Source: Fibrobacter sp. UBA1765 (GTDB lineage Bacteria > Fibrobacterota > Fibrobacteria > Fibrobacterales > Fibrobacteraceae). Taken from it: 8,285 nucleotides of DNA. The DNA is taken from assembly GCA_002314675.1 (NCBI GenBank), contig DCGZ01000003.1, positions 33,284 through 41,568 of the forward strand, read 5' to 3'. The position numbers and the translations under genes are program-made. The notes beneath the pieces were generated by a model, which saw nothing but the letters and a program-made list of their open reading frames with translations, was not told the DNA's origin and made no database searches. The first letter of the stretch is position 1. Each line of letters opens with the position of its first letter. Below are positions 6,653-8,285 of the stretch, piece by piece.

Positions 6653-7186
6653 CGAGACGTGTTCTACTTGCGAGAAGTTAAGAACAACTGGTGTTGGACG
6701 ACCGAATACAGAAACCATAACCTTAAGCTTGGTCTTATCTGCTTCGACATCTTCAACCGTGCCCACAAAGCCCTCGAAAGGACCTTCCTTAATGCGGACA
6801 CTTTCCCCATATTCATAAGGAATTTGGATCACGTCTTCAGCAGAAGTGTCAGGATCTACCCCGAGAAGACGATCGACCTCGCTCTTACGAAGTGGAACTG
6901 GCACGCGATTTGTACGTGTAGTACCACCGAAATGGGTAACTCCATCAATAGAAGTTACCAGGTGCTGGGTGAGCTCGTCCAACTCCATTTCTACAATAAG
7001 ATAGGCAGGGAACATACTCAGCGTCATAGTGCGCTTACCGCGACTATTGCTGGTTGTTACCTGCCTAGTAGGAATGAGAATCTGACCGAACTTGTCTTGA
7101 AGACCTTCGGACACAATTCTCATTTCGAGATATTTCTTAATTTTCTGTTCCTGACCAGAGAATGTATGAACTGCATACCAATTCAT
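6650..7186 (-). CDS. nusG: transcription termination/antitermination factor NusG
   Basis: NusG rides on RNA polymerase, suppresses pausing, and through its C-terminal domain contacts either Rho or ribosomal protein S10 (NusE). The 178 residues (E. coli 181) show both domains. The NGN domain runs about 1-110, starting NWYAVHTFSGQEQKIKKYLE, with FPAYLIVEM (59-67) and VTHFGGT (83-89). A linker precedes the KOW domain at about 125-178: GESVRIKEGPFEGFVGTVED (127-146), then SVFGRPTPVVLNFSQVEHV. F161 in the loop VFGRPTP corresponds to the E. coli residue that contacts S10 and Rho. The ATG overlaps the secE stop by one base (TAATG), and GGAGG (7197..7193) inside the last secE codons gives a strong ribosome binding site 6 bases upstream. 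Coupled translation with secE is therefore likely. Confidence 0.98.
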   Translation of the reverse strand: MNWYAVHTFSGQEQKIKKYLEMRIVSEGLQDKFGQILIPTRQVTTSNSRGKRTMTLSMFPAYLIVEMELDELTQHLVTSIDGVTHFGGTTRTNRVPVPLRKSEVDRLLGVDPDTSAEDVIQIPYEYGESVRIKEGPFEGFVGTVEDVEADKTKLKVMVSVFGRPTPVVLNFSQVEHVS

Positions 7187-7380
7187 TAGAAGCCTCCATT
7201 AGTCAAGAATTTTTCAAGAACAAAAGAAAGACCAAAATCAAGACCAGCAATATAGCAACCCATAAAGATGCTAAAGATAATGACAACGAGAGTTGAACCC
7301 TTAAGTTCTTCCCAAGTTGGCCACGTAACCTTTTCCAATTCCTGAATTACTTCTTTAATGTATTGCTGGATCTTATGCAT
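7186..7380 (-). CDS. secE: preprotein translocase subunit SecE (short, single-helix form)
   Basis: SecE is the essential clamp subunit of the SecYEG channel in the inner membrane. The protein has 64 residues and is the minimal one-helix form, unlike the 127-residue three-helix E. coli protein. An amphipathic N-terminal helix at about 3-18 leads to the family signature VIQELEKVTWPTWEEL (11-26). One hydrophobic membrane segment follows at about 29-56 (STLVVIIFSIFMGCYIAGLD and onward). The ATG at 7380 has AAGG 6 bases upstream. It starts 19 bases after the tRNA-Trp gene and overlaps nusG by one base. Placement directly upstream of nusG is the standard bacterial order and supports the call. Confidence 0.96.
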   Translation of the reverse strand: MHKIQQYIKEVIQELEKVTWPTWEELKGSTLVVIIFSIFMGCYIAGLDFGLSFVLEKFLTNGGF

Positions 7381-7399
7381 GGTTAACCTTGAAGCGGCC

Positions 7400-7472
7400 C
7401 AGGTCGAGAGGGACTCGAACCCCCAACCAACGGTTTTGGAGACCGTGACTCTACCAATTGAGCTATCGACCT
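7400..7472 (-). tRNA. tRNA-Trp, anticodon CCA
   Basis: The minus strand folds into a full cloverleaf. It has a 7-bp acceptor stem (AGGTCGA with TCGACCT), a D arm (GCTC/GAGT), a 5-bp anticodon stem (ACGGT/ACCGT) with loop CTCCAAA, a 5-base variable region, and a T arm (GGGGG/CCCTC, one G-U pair) with loop TTCGAGT. The anticodon CCA is at 7439..7437, reading UGG. The discriminator base is G73 (position 7400) and the first pair is A1-U72, both typical of bacterial tRNA-Trp. The bases after it are GGCCGC, so CCA is not encoded and must be added by nucleotidyltransferase. The gene sits 10 bases after rpmG and 19 before secE, within the operon transcript. RNase P and 3' processing here would cut the mRNA. 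Confidence 0.97.
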
Positions 7473-7482
7473 ATACCACTAC

Positions 7483-7635
7483 TTACTTGGTTTCTTTGTG
7501 GATTGTATGCTTGCGGCAAAAACGGCAATACTTCTTGAATTCCACGCGGGAAGGGTGAAGACGCTTGTTCTTGTCGGTATCATAGTTGCGCTGATTGCAT
7601 TCAGTGCATTCGAGCGTAATGAGTTCTCTAGGCAT
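7483..7635 (-). CDS. rpmG: 50S ribosomal protein L33 (zinc-binding type)
   Basis: A 50-residue small ribosomal protein of the large subunit, located near the E site. Its sequence starts MPRELITLECTECNQRNYDT and ends YCRFCRKHTIHKETK. Two CxxC pairs, C10/C13 and C37/C40, form the zinc ribbon of the zinc-binding (C+) L33 class; none is missing. The centre, NKRLHPSRVEFKKYC, matches the L33 pattern of a lysine-rich strand before the second pair. The ATG at 7635 has AGG about 6 bases upstream and lies 11 bases after the tuf stop. The gene ends 10 bases before tRNA-Trp. L33 genes with the cysteines can be zinc-regulated when a cysteine-free paralogue exists elsewhere, but nothing in this window shows that. 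It is short enough to be missed by ORF length cut-offs. Confidence 0.96.
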   Translation of the reverse strand: MPRELITLECTECNQRNYDTDKNKRLHPSRVEFKKYCRFCRKHTIHKETK

Positions 7636-7646
7636 GCTTTACCTGA

Positions 7647-8285
7647 TTACTTGATGATTTCAGTTACAGAACCTGCACCAACGGTACGGCCACCTTCGCG
7701 GATTGCGAAACGGAGCTGCTTTTCCATAGCGATCGGTGCAATGAGGTCAACATGAATAGTAACGGTGTCACCCGGAGTTACCATTTCAACGCCTTCCGGG
7801 AGCTTGATTGTACCGGTAACGTCAGTTGTACGGAAGTAGAACTGCGGACGATAACCATTCATGAACGGAGTATGGCGGCCACCTTCGTCCTTGGTAAGAA
7901 CGTAGATTTCTGCCTTGAATTCGTTGTGCGGGGTCACAGACTTTGGAGCTGCGAGAACCTGGCCACGCTGAATGTCCTTCTTTTCTGCGCCGCGGAGGAG
8001 GAGACCAACGTTGTCGCCTGCCTGTGCGTCGTCAAGGAGCTTACGGAACATTTCAACACCGGTAACAACGTATTCGGTTGTTTCGCCGAGGCCAACACGT
8101 TCAACCTTGTCGTTGAGCTTAACTACGCCGCGTTCGATACGACCGGTAGCAACAGTGCCACGACCGGTGATTGTGAACACGTCTTCGATCGGCATAAGGA
8201 ACGGCTTGTCAGTTGCGCGCTGTGGAAGCGGGATGTAGCTGTCGCAAGCTTCCATGAGTTCCATGATCTTGTCCTGGTATTCTGC
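7647..8285 (-). CDS. tuf: translation elongation factor Tu, C-terminal 212 residues (cut by window edge)
   Basis: EF-Tu carries aminoacyl-tRNA to the ribosomal A site as a GTP complex. The GTPase domain lies outside the window; the frame remains open at 8285, where the fragment begins AEYQDKIMELMEACDSYIPL at the end of domain I. Domain II follows with KPFLMPIEDVFTITGRGTVA, GRIERGVV, VTGVEMFRKLLDDAQAGDNV and LLRGAEKKDIQRGQVLA. Domain III contains EGGRHTPFMNGYRPQFYFRT, VTGTIKLPEGVEMVTPGD and the terminal block LRFAIREGGRTVGAGSVTEI. About 212 of an expected 395 residues are present. The stop is TAA. It is the first gene in transcript order here, 11 bases before rpmG; tuf upstream of secE-nusG is a common bacterial arrangement. 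Whether a second tuf copy exists cannot be seen. Confidence 0.98.
   Translation of the reverse strand, partial: AEYQDKIMELMEACDSYIPLPQRATDKPFLMPIEDVFTITGRGTVATGRIERGVVKLNDKVERVGLGETTEYVVTGVEMFRKLLDDAQAGDNVGLLLRGAEKKDIQRGQVLAAPKSVTPHNEFKAEIYVLTKDEGGRHTPFMNGYRPQFYFRTTDVTGTIKLPEGVEMVTPGDTVTIHVDLIAPIAMEKQLRFAIREGGRTVGAGSVTEIIK

Noticed and set aside
4782..7189. Plus-strand open frames of 176 to 219 codons opposite rplJ, rplA and nusG.
   Set aside because: Like those opposite rpoB, they are in codon register with the real genes and result from the same avoidance of TTA, CTA and TCA. They show no recognisable domains.
7381..7388. Palindrome GGTTAACC just before the secE start, as a possible operator.
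   Set aside because: It is only 8 bases, has no second copy nearby, and overlaps the secE ribosome binding site; such a short palindrome is easily chance.
1..8285. A new accessory system, mobile element or CRISPR array.
   Set aside because: Every gene is a recognised core translation, transcription or secretion gene in conserved order. There are no direct-repeat arrays, transposase fragments, attachment sites or compositional breaks that I can see.

Overview
The window is a slice of the conserved bacterial translation/transcription operon, and everything in it reads on the minus strand. In transcription order (right to left) it holds: the 3' half of tuf (EF-Tu), rpmG (L33), a tRNA-Trp(CCA) gene, secE, nusG, rplK (L11), rplA (L1), rplJ (L10), rplL (L7/L12), rpoB (RNA polymerase beta) and the first 56 codons of rpoC (beta'). 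All genes look intact. Only tuf and rpoC are cut, by the window edges.

The organism is a bacterium of moderate GC content. The protein sequences and gene order suggest the Fibrobacteres-Chlorobi-Bacteroidetes group, and Fibrobacter or a close relative is my best guess. That is an inference from remembered family sequences, not a search result. Supporting signs are a short one-helix SecE, a tRNA without an encoded CCA end, and a beta subunit of 1410 residues with a large internal insertion.

Packing is very tight. The spacers, in transcription order, are 11 bases (tuf-rpmG), 10 (rpmG-tRNA), 19 (tRNA-secE), a 1-base overlap (secE-nusG), 29 (nusG-rplK), 42 (rplK-rplA), 9 (rplA-rplJ), 48 (rplJ-rplL), 99 (rplL-rpoB) and 1 (rpoB-rpoC). 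No stretch over 100 bases lacks a gene. I found no convincing promoter or strong intrinsic terminator, so the window probably lies inside one long transcript that starts upstream of tuf. Most genes have a GGAG-type ribosome binding site 6-9 bases before the start. The only non-coding DNA with clear structure is the rplL-rpoB spacer, which carries two consecutive hairpins. This is where other bacteria attenuate or process the transcript to make far more L7/L12 than RNA polymerase.

The products work together. EF-Tu delivers aminoacyl-tRNA to the ribosome. L10, L7/L12 and L11 form the stalk base and stalk that recruit translation factors, and L1 forms the opposite (E-site) stalk. L33 is a small 50S protein. 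NusG links RNA polymerase to ribosome and Rho, RpoB and RpoC are the polymerase core, and SecE is part of the SecYEG translocon.

I see no mobile element, CRISPR array or unknown gene system. The points worth a second look are the roughly 100-residue insertion in RpoB, the tandem hairpins before rpoB, the rifampicin-pocket substitutions, the run of stop codons after nusG, and the lack of room for classical ribosomal-protein leader regulation. Long open frames on the plus strand opposite these genes are explained by codon bias.
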